Source: Amorphophallus konjac (Eukaryota > Streptophyta > Magnoliopsida > Alismatales > Araceae). From it: a stretch of 64,000 nucleotides of DNA. The stretch spans positions 77,847,731 through 77,911,730 of the forward strand of contig CM040117.1 of the NCBI GenBank assembly GCA_022559845.1. Reading direction: 5' to 3'. Shown here piece by piece: positions 34,042-44,576 of this stretch. How positions within the stretch are numbered: the stretch's first letter is position 1; each line of letters opens with the position of its first letter. The notes under the pieces are model-generated. The model had not been told where the DNA came from. It worked only from the letters and a program-made list of their open reading frames with translations, and did no database searches. The position numbers and the translations under genes are program-made.

Positions 34042-34503
34042 ATGTCTGAAGATCGTTCATGGATGTACCGTAGAGTAGTTGATCAGGTGGTGTCTATGGA
34101 ATTTAAAAATGGAGTTGAGAGATTCATTCAGTTTGCTTTGAGAAATCCTATTGAAGCTGTAGATTGTGAGGGTCGTATCCGATGTCCTTGTGTAGTCTGT
34201 AAGAATTTGAAGTGGCTGACAACATGGGATGTACAACGTCATTTATACAGAAAGGGGTTTGTTAAAGATTATACAAACTGGATATGTCATGGTGAAACAT
34301 TGTGGTCCTACGAGCCTGCCAATAGAGGAAGTGGAAGTTCATATGTTGATATGGTCATAGATGCTGCTGGTCCAGAACTGGAACTTATTGATAGAAATGG
34401 TAAAACAGTTAAACCGAAAGCAATTTACGCCCTTGGAGCTGCACAGATTAAACAAGTTATGGCCCATCGAAAGTTGCACGTACATATCCAGCATTTATTG
34501 TGA
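34042..34503 (+). pseudogene. CACTA transposase (TNP2-type), N-terminal transposase-associated domain
   Basis: The ATG at 34042 starts the pattern DRSWMYRRV ... FIQFALRNP ... IRCPCVVCKN ... HLYRKGFVKDYTNWICHGE (only parts listed), the transposase-associated domain (PF13963) at the N-terminus of plant TNP2-like transposases. A splice acceptor (TTCGCATAG) lies just upstream. The residues CPC-x2-C and H of the domain are all present. The DDE-type catalytic domain (PF02992) that should follow is absent: after about 120 residues the frame passes into sequence that, in another frame, joins the C-terminal region. The element could therefore not make an active transposase. Confidence 0.8.
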
Positions 34504-35177
34504 ATGGGTATAGATTTCACACTAGACAATATGGGCAGAATAAGTCAACAATGAACAGCGGGGTATGTGTGAAAGGAAGTACATATAATGAAAACGAACG
34601 TGATTATTATGGTATTATTGAGGAGATCTTAGAATTGCAATATCTCAGAGATGACAACCATATATTTCTGTTCAAGTGTCATTGGTTTGATCCCAATTCT
34701 GTTCGAAATGACACAACATATGAGATTGTCGATATCAGACATAAGTCTAAATTGAATACTTATGATCCATTCATTTTGGCCGCACAAGCCCAGCAGGTCT
34801 ATTATACAAAGTATCCATCATCTAGAAATAAAGAAAGAAATGATTGGTGGGCAGTTTGCAAGGTTAAGACAAGGCTTTTCCCGGATTATGAGTTGGATTT
34901 GACTGAAACAGTAGAGTTGGATGTGAATGCCGAATTCTTTCAATCAGACTTGGGTGCTGATGTAGAGTTGCCTGCTTCTAGTGATGAATCTGTGGAGGCA
35001 CTGTCTTTATCTAAAGAGAATGAAGTGGAAGAAGTCGATCCAGAACAACCTGAAATACAGTTGAGGGACTCCGAAGAGGAGGAATATATTAGTGATCAAA
35101 ATGAATCTGATAATGAAGATGTGAATGTTGAATTTGATATATCTCCAACATCTGAAGATGAAATGGAGAATGTTTGA
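34460..35177 (+). pseudogene. CACTA transposase, C-terminal DUF4216 region
   Basis: The frame (ATG at 34500, but similarity begins slightly upstream at VARTYPAFIVNGYRFHT) continues through NSGVCVKGS, FKCHWFDPNS and DPFILAAQAQQVYYTKYP to WWAVCKVKTR, the DUF4216 domain (PF13952) found at the C-terminus of TNP2-like transposases. An acidic tail rich in Glu, Asp and Ser follows (about residues 140-225). Relative to the N-terminal piece it is in a different frame. Together the two pieces mark an internal deletion of well over a kilobase of coding sequence. Confidence 0.8.
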
Positions 35178-35349
35178 TTAATGGTATACAATTTTACCTA
35201 AAATTTTAATACTCTATAACTTTCTTTCTTTCACTATTTGATGAATATGCATGTATTTTATTACCAGTTGAAGATATGGTTCGAGGACGGCGTGGGACTT
35301 CTTCAGGTGGGAGGGGAGAGGGTAGCGGGAGGAGATTTACTTCCATTTC

Positions 35350-35640
35350 TACACCGGTAGTAGGTATGTATACTTTCATGTATAATGCATTGTAGTATTT
35401 GTTTAAAATAATTCTTTATATTTTTGTGGTATCTTATTCTTATTTTCACAGGACCCACGACCTCTGCACCGTTACCACTGACCTCTGCACCGCTACCACC
35501 GGTAGTAGGTATGTATACTTTCATGTATAATGCATTGTAGTATTTGTTTAAAATAATTCTTTATGTTTTTGTGCTATCTGATTCTTATCCTTACAGGACC
35601 CACGACCTCTGCACCGTTACCACTGACAACAGGTAGATTG
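35350..35640 (+). repeat. Tandem duplication of an intron-exon unit
   Basis: The segment from CCGGTAGTAG|GTATGT through the intron to GACCCACGACCTCTGCACC is present twice (starting near 35355 and 35500, about 145 bases apart). The introns differ at only a few positions, so the duplication is recent compared with most of the element. Confidence 0.8.
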
Positions 35641-36239
35641 ACGGCCTCTGCACCGTCATCACACATGGCGAGTGGATCTACACCTCCTCCAGCTGAGTCA
35701 GGTATATTTATTTACATTTCTATATTTTTTTGATAGTTTGTTTTATTTATTTTTGTCCATTTCGTATAGTACGTGCTGATGACGAGACGAGTCATCACGA
35801 GGGGGAGGGCAGTTATAATGAGACGATGCGGGCAGTGTGGATAAATGAAGGGTATGTAATGCATTATTTTTATTATCTATTCATCATTGTGGTATTAATA
35901 TTTTCAATTTCAGGAATAAAATAGAGCCAGCCCAAGCATCACAATTTATTACAAAGTCAATTGAAGCACATTTTCCAGGCCCCATCCGTCGCTTTTCTGA
36001 TTTTCGATGGATGTTCGGGATTTATTGTTCACTATGTTCTTGGTATTTATCTTATTTTATCATATTAAGTCATTTTCCTGCTATATTTTAACACACTTAT
36101 TGTTATGTAACATATAATTTATTTTTTGTTAATATGTAGAGCACCTCCTGCACCTCGTGCACAGCAGCCTCCGGTAAGTATTTTATTTGATTGATTTTCT
36201 ATTTGTTAACTCTAAATATCATCTTACAAAATATAAGAA

Positions 36240-36660
36240 TTTAGATTGAGGAGGGGAAAATATCATTTTCTTAACTCTATGAACTTGGGTTTGAGGGTCC
36301 AAAATTGAAAAGAGAGGTCCAATCAATCCATCGATTGTTCCAACACGACATGGGGGGTGAAAGTAACCTGTAGAAACTGACGGAGTTCAAATTGGACTCC
36401 AAATTTGAGCTCGATGCTCAAATTTACATTTCCTAAATAGAACCAAGTTAATCGAGTGTAAGAGGGTCAAAAATAAAGAAATATATGTCCAATTAATTTG
36501 TCAATGACTCCAACACGACCGGGAAGGTGAGAGTGACTTGTAGAAACTGACGGAGTCCAAATTGGACTACCGATTTGAGCAAAACGTTTAAAATTGTCAT
36601 TCGTCAATTTCACTTAAATGAAAAACATCTTGCTTTTAATTTTCAAGAAAAATTGATTTC
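36240..36660. repeat. Intronic tandem duplication of about 180 bases
   Basis: Two diverged copies (about 36288-36425 and 36467-36600) share GTAGAAACTGACGGAGT and CCAACACGAC blocks, each preceded by GAGGGTC(A)AAAAT. Confidence 0.65.
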
Positions 36661-36984
36661 TTTATTAAGGATTTGATTTTAATTTTTTTAAATGATATAC
36701 AGGATCATCCGTCGCGAGATGTTGGACGAGACGACGACCAGGATGACACATATGCGGAGGATTTGTGATTTCATTTTAGTTATTTGCATGTTGTCATTTT
36801 ATTATGGATGTATGATTAATTTGTGTGTTTGTATGTGATGAATTTGAAGTTCGTGGAGATTGTGATTTGTGTAGTTGATTTATATGTTTTTATGAAATTG
36901 TTATTTATCAGGTTATTTATTTTATTAAATTATTATTTATCAGGTGATTTATAGTCGATTATATAAATTTATAAAAAAATACTG

Positions 36985-37491
36985 CAAAATTAGCGACCGA
37001 ATAGCGACCGAATAGCGACTGTCTTTATTATTTATTTTATTAAAGTATTAAAATTAGCGACAGAATAGCGACCGAATAGCGACTGTCTCTATTATTTATT
37101 TTATTAAATTATTATTTATCAGGTGATTTATAGTCGTTTATATAAATTTATTTTAAAAAAATACTACAAAATTAGCGACCGCATAGCGACTGTATATATT
37201 AGCGACGGGTCATGCGATCGATTGATATCGGTCGCTATCCGCGACTGATATTGCGACCGATAATTATCGGTCGCTATCCGCGACTGCTTCTGCGACCGAT
37301 AATTATCGGTCGCTAACGGCGACCTATTCTGCGATCGATTTATATCGGTCGCCATTTAGCGACTATTATATAGCGACCGACATGTTCGGTCGCTAATAGG
37401 TGTCTGTTTGGTCGCAGTATCTCTTTGCGACCGATCTGCGACCGAATAGCGACCGGGAGGTCGGTCGCTACTCGCGGTTTTTCTTGTAGTG
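36985..37491. repeat. Right terminus and subterminal GCGACCGA repeats
   Basis: More than fifteen copies of GCGACCGA/TCGGTCGC, many as inverted pairs around ATAATTATCGG. A duplicated block with TAGCGACTGTCT...ATTTATTTTATTAAA lies at 37010-37110. It ends in the terminal inverted repeat at 37478-37491. Confidence 0.85.
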
Positions 37492-37573
37492 GGCGTCGGT
37501 GGCCAGTGGAGGGCCTGGTCTTCGGCGGAGCTCTTCCGAGGCCACCCCCAGCGTTCCCGGCTAGGAGTCTGCC

Positions 37574-38616
37574 ATGGCTGGTGGTGGTCGGGCTTGTCCG
37601 ACTGAGGATGAGTTGGCGGAGATGGACAGTCGCTACCGATCGAGGAAGAGGGGGAGGGACTCAACTCCGGGCAGGAGCCGGGCTCCTCCTTCGTCCGGGG
37701 TGCCTCCCCCCAATGCTCGCCTACCGTCGTCGCCTGTGGTGCCGGCGGATGCCACCCCGGCATCTGTCTCCGGCGGACGGGGGCGTGAAAGGGGCAAGGC
37801 CCCTGCCGTTGAAGTTGACCCTCTCCCTCCGTAGAGGGTTCCCCCGCGCGGTCAGTCCCCGCAGCGGGGGTGTCTGGTGTCCCGGGCATCGTCGACCTCA
37901 TGATGCGGAGTGCTCGCTGGCACGAGCGCGTCGGGGAGCTGAGTCTTGGCATCGTGGACGAGTTGACGACCGTTTCTACGAAGAGTGTGGGCCTGGTCAC
38001 TAGCACCTTCGGGCTATGGAGGCACCGTTTCCTGGATGATGTACGTGAGCTGGAGACCAGCCAGGCCCTTCAGACGGGGGCCGAAGGGCGTTGGAAGGAG
38101 TCCGAGGCCGCGAACGCCGAACTTCGGGAGCAGGTGTCTCAGCTTGAGTCGGCGCTTACTGAGATGGAGCGCGACCAGGATGTTTTCTGGGCGCGGGCTG
38201 ACGCGGTCTGCGAGCGTGTGGCCAAGCTGGAGGCGGAGGCCCAAGCCATGAAGGCCCACGGCCAGGAGATCGAGGTGGAGCTCGCCAAGCTGCGCATGTC
38301 TCTATCCTCGGCCAGCGAGGAGGCTGTGGAGGCTTTTCGCTCCTCCTCGGCTTACCGGGCCGAGCTGACGGAGGCGGCCCTGGAGTATTATGGGCCGGCA
38401 CGTGACCGGGGCTTCCGGGAGGGCTGGAGTGCCGCTGTGAAGGCCACCGCAGGGCACTTTGACCTCGAGGCCCCGGTCCTCCCTCCTCCTCCAGATCCCT
38501 ACGGCTCGGGGGCTGAGGACGAAGAAGAGGGGCCCGACCCCATGGAGGAGGGCGCCGAGCGATCGGTGTCGAGCACGGCGAGCGGGCGCCCGCGGATGCT
38601 GTCGTGGTGGACTTGA
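37574..38616 (+). pseudogene. Antisense gene of Tat-A, basic linker and coiled-coil region
   Basis: Continues the antisense gene on the right of the CACTA. 37574-37834 encodes a charged, Pro-rich segment (RYRSRKRGRDSTPGRSRAPP). 37870-38616 encodes about 248 residues with a long coiled coil (RWKESEAANAELREQVSQLE and following heptads, to about residue 165) and an acidic Pro-rich end (EDEEEGPDPMEEG). The two pieces are in different frames. Proteins of the PF04195 type usually have such a coiled-coil tail. Function is unknown. Confidence 0.65.
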
Positions 38617-40285
38617 GTGACGAGCCACCTCCTCCTAGTGCCACTGATATGCGTGGCCTACTGAGCCCAGGGCACGCGATGATATAACCGGGGCAAGTCC
38701 TTGATAGGACGCCCCTAGCTGTCTTTTCCTTTCTTTTTTTCTGCGCTTTCCGAGGCAATAGTCTCTTTTTTGTAATTTCTCCTTTTTGGAAATGAAAACC
38801 TTCCTTTTTATCTGCAAATCTTGAGATTTCTTCCGTGTATTTCCTTCTTCCTGAACCGTCGCGAGATCCTCTAGGGATATGAAACGGCATCCTTGATGAG
38901 GGCTTCTGAAGGAGCGTGACTTTCGGGATCCGTCGCTTCGATTTCCACGGATTTGATTGAGGCGGTAAGAGTCCTCACACTCCTGGGGACTTCGCTTTCC
39001 CTATAAATGGTGGCTTCCGCTGCATTCCAGCGATTAGATTCTACAGTAGAGAGCCTTTGTAGGTAGCCTTCTTAGAGAATGTCCTCAGGAGAGTCTGGTA
39101 CTTCATCAGATGATGAATTTCTGTAGGCTCCTCGTCGACCTTTGGTCCTTCGGGAGAACCCAGCGCCGGTACCGTGTCGGCCGTGGCCTGCGCCCGGAGA
39201 GGGTGGCCCGGCATCTGATCAATACAGGCTCGGGTACCTGGATGGCTAGCGGGAGGCCCTGGAGAAGGTCGATCGCTTGTACGTCGGCAGGGGAGTCCTG
39301 CTTCTTGAGCCGGATAGGATCCGTCCTTGATGGGGCGAGAAGTGTTAGGGTAGCGCTGCTTTTTGAATTTCAGCTAGCTTCCTTTACTTGTCTTCGTGAT
39401 ATATAACTGTCATTTGCTCCTTGTAGGTGCTCGGTGAGATGCACCTCGTTGCCGGAACATCTTCCTACTTCCTGGTAGGAAGGATCGTAAGGAAGGGTGG
39501 AATCTATTTTACATTCTTCCACTCGGTGGGCCTGGCCGTGCGGCTTGGACGACGGCGGTGGGCTCCTCGGTTTGTAGGCATGGCCAGCAGGCCCCTCTGC
39601 CGTTGCTACCGTACGCTATTCGCGGTGAGGCACAAGACAACCTCTCCATTCAAGGGAGGTGCTGGTGGCAGTTGGGGCAGCGGGACCTTGTTCGCCAGTT
39701 TGGAAACATGGCCAGTTCGCCGGGGTGGCCTTCCTAATGTGTTGGCCTCGTGGTACCGCTGTCGCCCATTGGCTTGTGTGGGCCTGCTGGTTCCCTGTAA
39801 CGGGTGGACCTTGCTAGCCTTCCTCCGAGCGTGGGTGGCTGGGGCTACTGGCCTAGTTTTCCTCGTGCAGGACTTCTACCAGAGAAGCCCTTTGTTGGCT
39901 TGAGGGTTTTGTCCCTCTTCTCTGGCATAGGAGGCTTCTCCGTAGGTACCCTCCCATAGAATAAAGATGGGTACCTGCGCCTGCTCAGGGACTCGGCATG
40001 ATCGTTAATAGAGGACGATGCCGAAAGAGCGAGTTGCTGGGGTAACATGTTGCCACTGTTGAGCACGTTTTTGTCCCTCCATGTACTTGTATTTGGCCCG
40101 TGTAAGGGTACTTTGCCAATTTTCTAGCAGCTTGTACTTTGACTAAAGAAATATAAATTCTTTGATTCTGAGCCAATACTGATGTGTACCTTTTACTGGA
40201 GTTCTTCTGCATGCGTTCTTGGGAGATCCTCCGTGCTCATCTTCCACGGTGCTCATGTCCTCCGTGGGGACCCTTGGGTCGCCTT
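38617..40285. other. Spacer between antisense gene and integrase of Tat-A
   Basis: Contains the probable 3' untranslated part of the antisense gene. There are short open frames on both strands (for example 39427-39903) but no recognised domain. Confidence 0.5.
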
Positions 40286-40592
40286 CTTGTTTTCAAGGGG
40301 AGCGGTGCTCGCCTCTAGGGAACCCTTAGGTTACCCTCTCGTTTTCAAGGGGAGCAGTGCTCGCCTCTAGGGAGCCCTTAGGCTACCTTCTCATTTTCGA
40401 GGGGAGCAGTGCTCGCATCTAGGGAGCCCTTAGGCTACCTTCATTTTCAAGGGGAGCAGTGCTCGCCTCTAGCCAGCCCTTAGGCTACCTTCTCATTTTC
40501 CAGGGGAGCGGTGCTCGCCTTTAGGGAGCCCTTAGGCTACCTTAGTTTTCAAGGGGAGCAGTGCTCGCCTCTAGAAAACCCTTATGCTACCT
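40286..40592. repeat. Minisatellite of six ~50-base units
   Basis: Unit built on AGGGGAGCAGTGCTCGCCTC followed by TAGGGAGCCCTTAGGCTACC. GAGCAGTGCTC is itself palindromic. Tandem repeats between pol and 3' LTR are usual in Tat elements. Confidence 0.85.
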
Positions 40593-40655
40593 TTTTCTTT
40601 GTTCGTGGGCAACTTAACCTGGTGGAGTATGGCTAGTGACATTTCACTGGAAGTA

Positions 40656-41924
40656 CTTCCTGACGTTGACGGAGTTCCACGTCCTGGGCACCTCTCTCCC
40701 CCCAAGTGTCACTAGCCTGTACGCTCCTTTTCTGAGTGTTTCCGCTACCCGGTATGGGCCTTCCCAGTTAGGTGTGAGTTTTCCTACGGCTCCTCGCGGG
40801 CCAGCCATGCTTGCTTGCCGTAGGACCAGATCTCCGGGGAAGAAGCGTCGCTCTTTAACTCGGGCATTGTAATACTGCGCCAGCTTCTACTGATATGCCG
40901 CAAGCTTTATGTGAGCGTTGGTTCTTCTTTCTTCGAGCAAGTCCAGGTTTTCTTGCATTGCCTGGTTGTTCCTGGCCTCATCAAAATGTCCCACTCGTAA
41001 CGAGGGGTTGGATATCCCACTGCCTCAGCTCCGTAGGCGAGATGAAAGGGCGTCTCCCTGGTGGCGACTCTGGCGGTGGTCTGGTGAGCCCATAGGATGC
41101 TGGGGATTGAATCAATCCATGCATCGCCTGCTTGGTCCAGGCGAGTCTTGATGTTGTGGAGTAGAGTTCAGTTGGCATTTTTCACCAACCCGTTGGCGTG
41201 GGGATGTCCCACTGAGGTGTAGTGATTCCAGATCCCCAACCCGAGCACTTTTCCTGAAAGGCAGTGCTCACCAACCCGTTGGCGTGGGGATCCCAAACTG
41301 GCAAATGATGTTCCGCAGCACAAATCTCCAAGCTGCTTCACTTGTTATTTTTCTCAATGGTTCGGCTTCGATCCATTTGGTGAAGTAGTCGATGGCGACT
41401 ATGAGGAATTTCTTCCTCCCTTGCGCCTCAGGGAAGGGCCCCAGGATGTCGATTCCCCACCGAGCGAACGGATGAGGCTCCATCAAGGCATGGAGGTGCG
41501 TCGCCGGCCGGTGGTGAAGGTGGGAATACTTCTGGCATTGAGGGCACCTTCGAACATAGTTGAAACAGTCCTGCTGCAAAGTGGGCCACCAATACCCTTG
41601 TCGGATCAGTGTCCTCGCGAGTGCTCGTCCTCTCACATGACTTCCGCAGAGTCCTTCGTGGACTTCTTGGATGGCCTAGTTGGCTTTCGTGGGGAAGAGG
41701 CATTTGAGTAGAGGAGCTGAGAGGGACCGGCAATACAGCCGTCCATCCACCATAGTGAAGTGGGCCGCTCTCGCCCGCGTGCGCCGTGCTTCGGCGTGAT
41801 CGCTGGGGAGCTGCTGTCGAAGGAGGAAATCGAGTAGAGGATCCATCCAGGATGGCTCGTAGTCGATGGCGTTTACCTGGAGTGCTGGATCATCTATGCT
41901 TGGTGCTGACAGTTCCTCTATCAT
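40656..41924 (-). pseudogene. Tat-A integrase
   Basis: Minus strand. The linker (41676-41924) is followed by the zinc-binding region: RQGYWWPTLQQD with C-x2-C as RRCPQCQK (41268-41636). The core begins with GIDILGPFPEA (first catalytic Asp) and IDYFTKWIEAEPL, then breaks at FGIP. Where the second catalytic Asp (usually in a SDNG motif) should be, a 23-base copy of downstream sequence (41269-41291, matching 41183-41205) replaces it and shifts the frame. The core then resumes at NHYTSVGHPHANGLV. The C-terminal part, including RFFPGDLVLR and NWEGPYRV, runs to about 40656 with a further stop. The enzyme joined element DNA to the genome; this copy cannot. Confidence 0.8.
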
Positions 41925-41989
41925 GACTGACCTCGAGCTGGAGACTATAGTGGCCGACGCTAGGCGGGAGAGGGCGTCTGCCCGGGCGT

Positions 41990-43188
41990 TCTCCTCGCGT
42001 GGGATGTGAACTACTTCAAAGTGGGCGAACTCCTTCGCCGCGGCCTTGGCCTTCTCTTAATATTTCATCATGGAGGGGTCTCTGGCCTCGAATTCTCCCC
42101 TGACTTGGTTGGTGATGAGCATGGAGTCGCTGTATTCTCGCACGCTTGACGCCCCCAGGTGTTTCGACATGCGCAACCCGGAGAGGAGTGCCTCGTATTC
42201 CTCCACATTTTTTGTGGTCAAGAAGTTGAAGTGTAGGGCGTATTGTAGATCCACTCCTTCTGGCGAGAGTAAGACCAGCCCTGCGCCGCTGCCCGCGGCG
42301 CAGGATGATCCGTCGATGTATAGTTCCCATGTGGGATCCGAGGACTTCTCGGGTGAGTCTTCAGCGGGTAAGGTGCACTCGGCGACGAAATTTGCGAGCT
42401 CCTGGGCCTTGATCGCTGTCCTCAGTCAAAACTTAATGTCAAATTCTCCCAACTTGATGGCCCACTTGACCAGTCTTTCGGACACATCAGGGTTCTGAAG
42501 GATTTGTCGGAGGGGCTGATCGGTGAGGACGGCGATCGGGTGGGCCAGGAAGTATGGCCGTAGCTTGCGAGCAGCTGTGGTCAGGGCAAGGGCGAACTTC
42601 TCAGTCCGTGAATACCGTAATTCCGGTCCCTGTAGTGCTCAGTTGACATAGTAGACAGGCTTCATGACTCCTGCTTCCTCCCTTGTGAGCACAGCACTCA
42701 TGGTGCTGGGTGTCACAGAGAGATACAAGAGCAGCTGCTCCCCCCTTGGCGAGGACAAGAGGGGTCGTCAGGTAGCGCTTCAGTTCTTCGAACGCCTGTT
42801 CGCACTCCTGGTCCCAGTCGATCCATCCCTTCTTCTCTAGCGCCAGGTTAGCTTGCTTGATCAGCCGGAAGAAGGGTAGACATCGTTCGGCGGCTCGGGA
42901 GAAGAACCGGGCTAGAGCAGCGACGCGCCCGATGAGGCACTGTACGTCCCTCACCCATTTTGGTCGCTCCATCTCTAATACTGCTTTGATCTGATCGGGG
43001 TTGGCTTCGATTCCTCGGTGAGTAACGAGGAAACCTAGGAACTTCCCTGACCGCACCCCGAACGCACACTTAGTAGGGTTGAGTTTCATGTTATACCTTC
43101 TGAATGTGGCGAAGGTTTCCGGCAGGTCACGCAAGTGCTCGGCTGCTCGAAGGCTTTTCACGAGCATGTCACCGATGTAGACCTCCAT
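41990..43188 (-). pseudogene. Tat-A reverse transcriptase (3' part) and dual RNase H
   Basis: Minus strand. 42601-43188 starts with the catalytic loop, here YIGD instead of YVDD, then MKLNPTKCAFGV and KFLGFLVTHRGIE of the RT palm and thumb, and connection and RNase H sequence (WDQECEQAFEELKRYL). A second, archaeal-type RNase H follows at about 42010-42330 in broken frames, with KNVEEYEALLSGLRM. The Asp-to-Gly change in the metal-binding loop would abolish DNA synthesis. Confidence 0.8.
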
Positions 43189-43340
43189 GTTGTGGCCGAT
43201 CTACGAGTCAAACATATGGTTGACTAGGCGTTGATACGTGGCTCCGGCATTCTTCAGCCTGAACGGCATGCGAGTGTAGCAGTATAGCCATGGCCGGTGA
43301 TGAACGTGGTTTTGTCTTGGTCGGGCTGGTGCATGCGGAT

Positions 43341-44528
43341 CTAATGGTACCCAGAATAGGCGTCAACGAAGCTCAACATCTCGTGCCCAGCCATGGCGTC
43401 GACCAGCTGGTCGATCCATGGCATGGGGAAGCTGTCTTTGAGCGTGGCTTTGTTGAGGTCGGTGTAGTCCACGCACATCTGCCGCTTCCCATTGCTCTTG
43501 GGCACCAAGACTACGTTGGCTACCCAATCTGGGTATTGGGTAGGCCGGAGTAGCCCTGATCGTAATTTTTCTCCCACTTGCTGCCTGATGACGGCTTGTC
43601 GCTCGGGGTTGCACCACCTTCGGCGTTGCTGTACCGGGCGACAGTTGGGATCCAACCTTAGTTGGTGCGTAATGACCTCCGGGGGAATTCCGGGGAGCTC
43701 GTCCTCGGACCAAGCGAACACGTCCTGATTGGCCGCGAGGAAGCTCGCATACGCTTGTTTGTCGTGCTCGGGCAAGGTAGCGCCGATCTTCAATGACCTA
43801 CTTGGGTCGTCCCCGACCTGGATGAGGTACAAGTCCTCGGTCGAAGCACTCGTGCTTGGACTCGGATCTTCGGTCCTCGCCTTCTTCTCTGGAGGCGCTT
43901 CTTCGGGGCGTCGGTCGCGGGTGGAGATAAGGTAGCACCTCCTGGACTCCCGCTGATCACCCCGGACTTCCCCTACCACGTGGGGGGTGGGGAACTTAAG
44001 CTTCTGGTGGTAGGAGGAAGGGATGTCTCGGAGTGTGATGAGGATTTCTCGACCGATGATGGCATTGTACCCTGTCATTGCACGGACCACAATAAAGTCA
44101 GCGAGGAAGGCTACCTCTTTCGGTGCCGTCCCGAACGTGATCGGGAGCAAGATACGCCCTTCTGGGTGGACAGTCGTGCCAGAGAATCCATACAGCGGCG
44201 TGTGCAATGGCGCGAGTCGTGATACGTCCACACTCATGAGTACAAGACAGTCATACGCGATAACATCGGGTTCACTCCCATTATCTACCAATATGCAGCG
44301 CACAGTACATTGGTTGATGGTGGCAGAAACCACCAAAGCATCAGAATGGGGCGTCGTGACGCCTTCGAGGTCATCCTCAGAGAAGACTATGCGGTCTCTC
44401 GGGTGGCCTGAGGTGGGAAGCTCCCTTGGGGTGCCGTCGCCTTGATCCGTTGTGTTGATGGCCGTCGCGTACTGATGCCTTCTGCTCGCGCTATCTCCCC
44501 ACGCGACGGGCCCTCCGGAGATCATCAT
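43341..44528 (-). pseudogene. Tat-A protease and reverse transcriptase (5' part)
   Basis: Minus-strand frame of 395 residues. The protease motif is LVDNGSEPDVI (residues 80-90), the form usual in Tat elements. The RT fingers and palm start near residue 270: WVANVVLVPKSNGKRQMCVDY, quoted in part as RQMCVDYTDLNKA, then DAYSGYH, with the first metal-binding Asp in FVDAYSGYH. The frame ends at a shift near 43341 and resumes at 43188. Confidence 0.8.
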
Positions 44529-44576
44529 GATCTCCTTTCCGTTGGGCCGGTTGTCGATCGGGGGAGGTGTCTTCTA

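Larger units (their letters stand above)
35276..36768 (+). pseudogene. Second CACTA gene, seven short exons, core missing
   Basis: Seven exons with consistent GT...AG borders can be read: 35276-35363, 35452-35508, 35597-35701, 35770-35851, 35914-36042, 36140-36173 and 36703-36768 (TGA at the end). The product is basic at the start (VRGRRGTSSGGRGEG), then Pro/Ser/Thr-rich, then has a stretch (QFITKSIEAHFPGP) that resembles the start of En/Spm-type transposase_24 proteins, and ends acidic. The DNA-binding core of such proteins is missing after exon 5. In En/Spm elements the second product binds subterminal repeats. The exon model is by eye and the phases were not fully checked. Confidence 0.5.
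30394..37491 (+). mobile_element. CACTA (En/Spm-type) DNA transposon, internally deleted
   Basis: Starts CACTACAAGAAAAA and ends TTTTTCTTGTAGTG, a perfect 14-base terminal inverted repeat. It is flanked by the 3-base duplication GGC (30391-30393 and 37492-37494), as expected for CACTA elements. Subterminal GCGACCGA words are dense at both ends. Inside are a C-rich array, a diacylglycerol-kinase exon, a long hairpin, transposase ends without the catalytic centre and a second, spliced gene. It lies within the antisense gene of Tat-A. Confidence 0.95.

Noticed and set aside
39427..39903. 158-codon + strand frame in the Tat-A spacer
   Set aside because: No recognisable domain, Cys/Trp/Arg-rich without pattern, and in a part of Tat elements that is normally noncoding.
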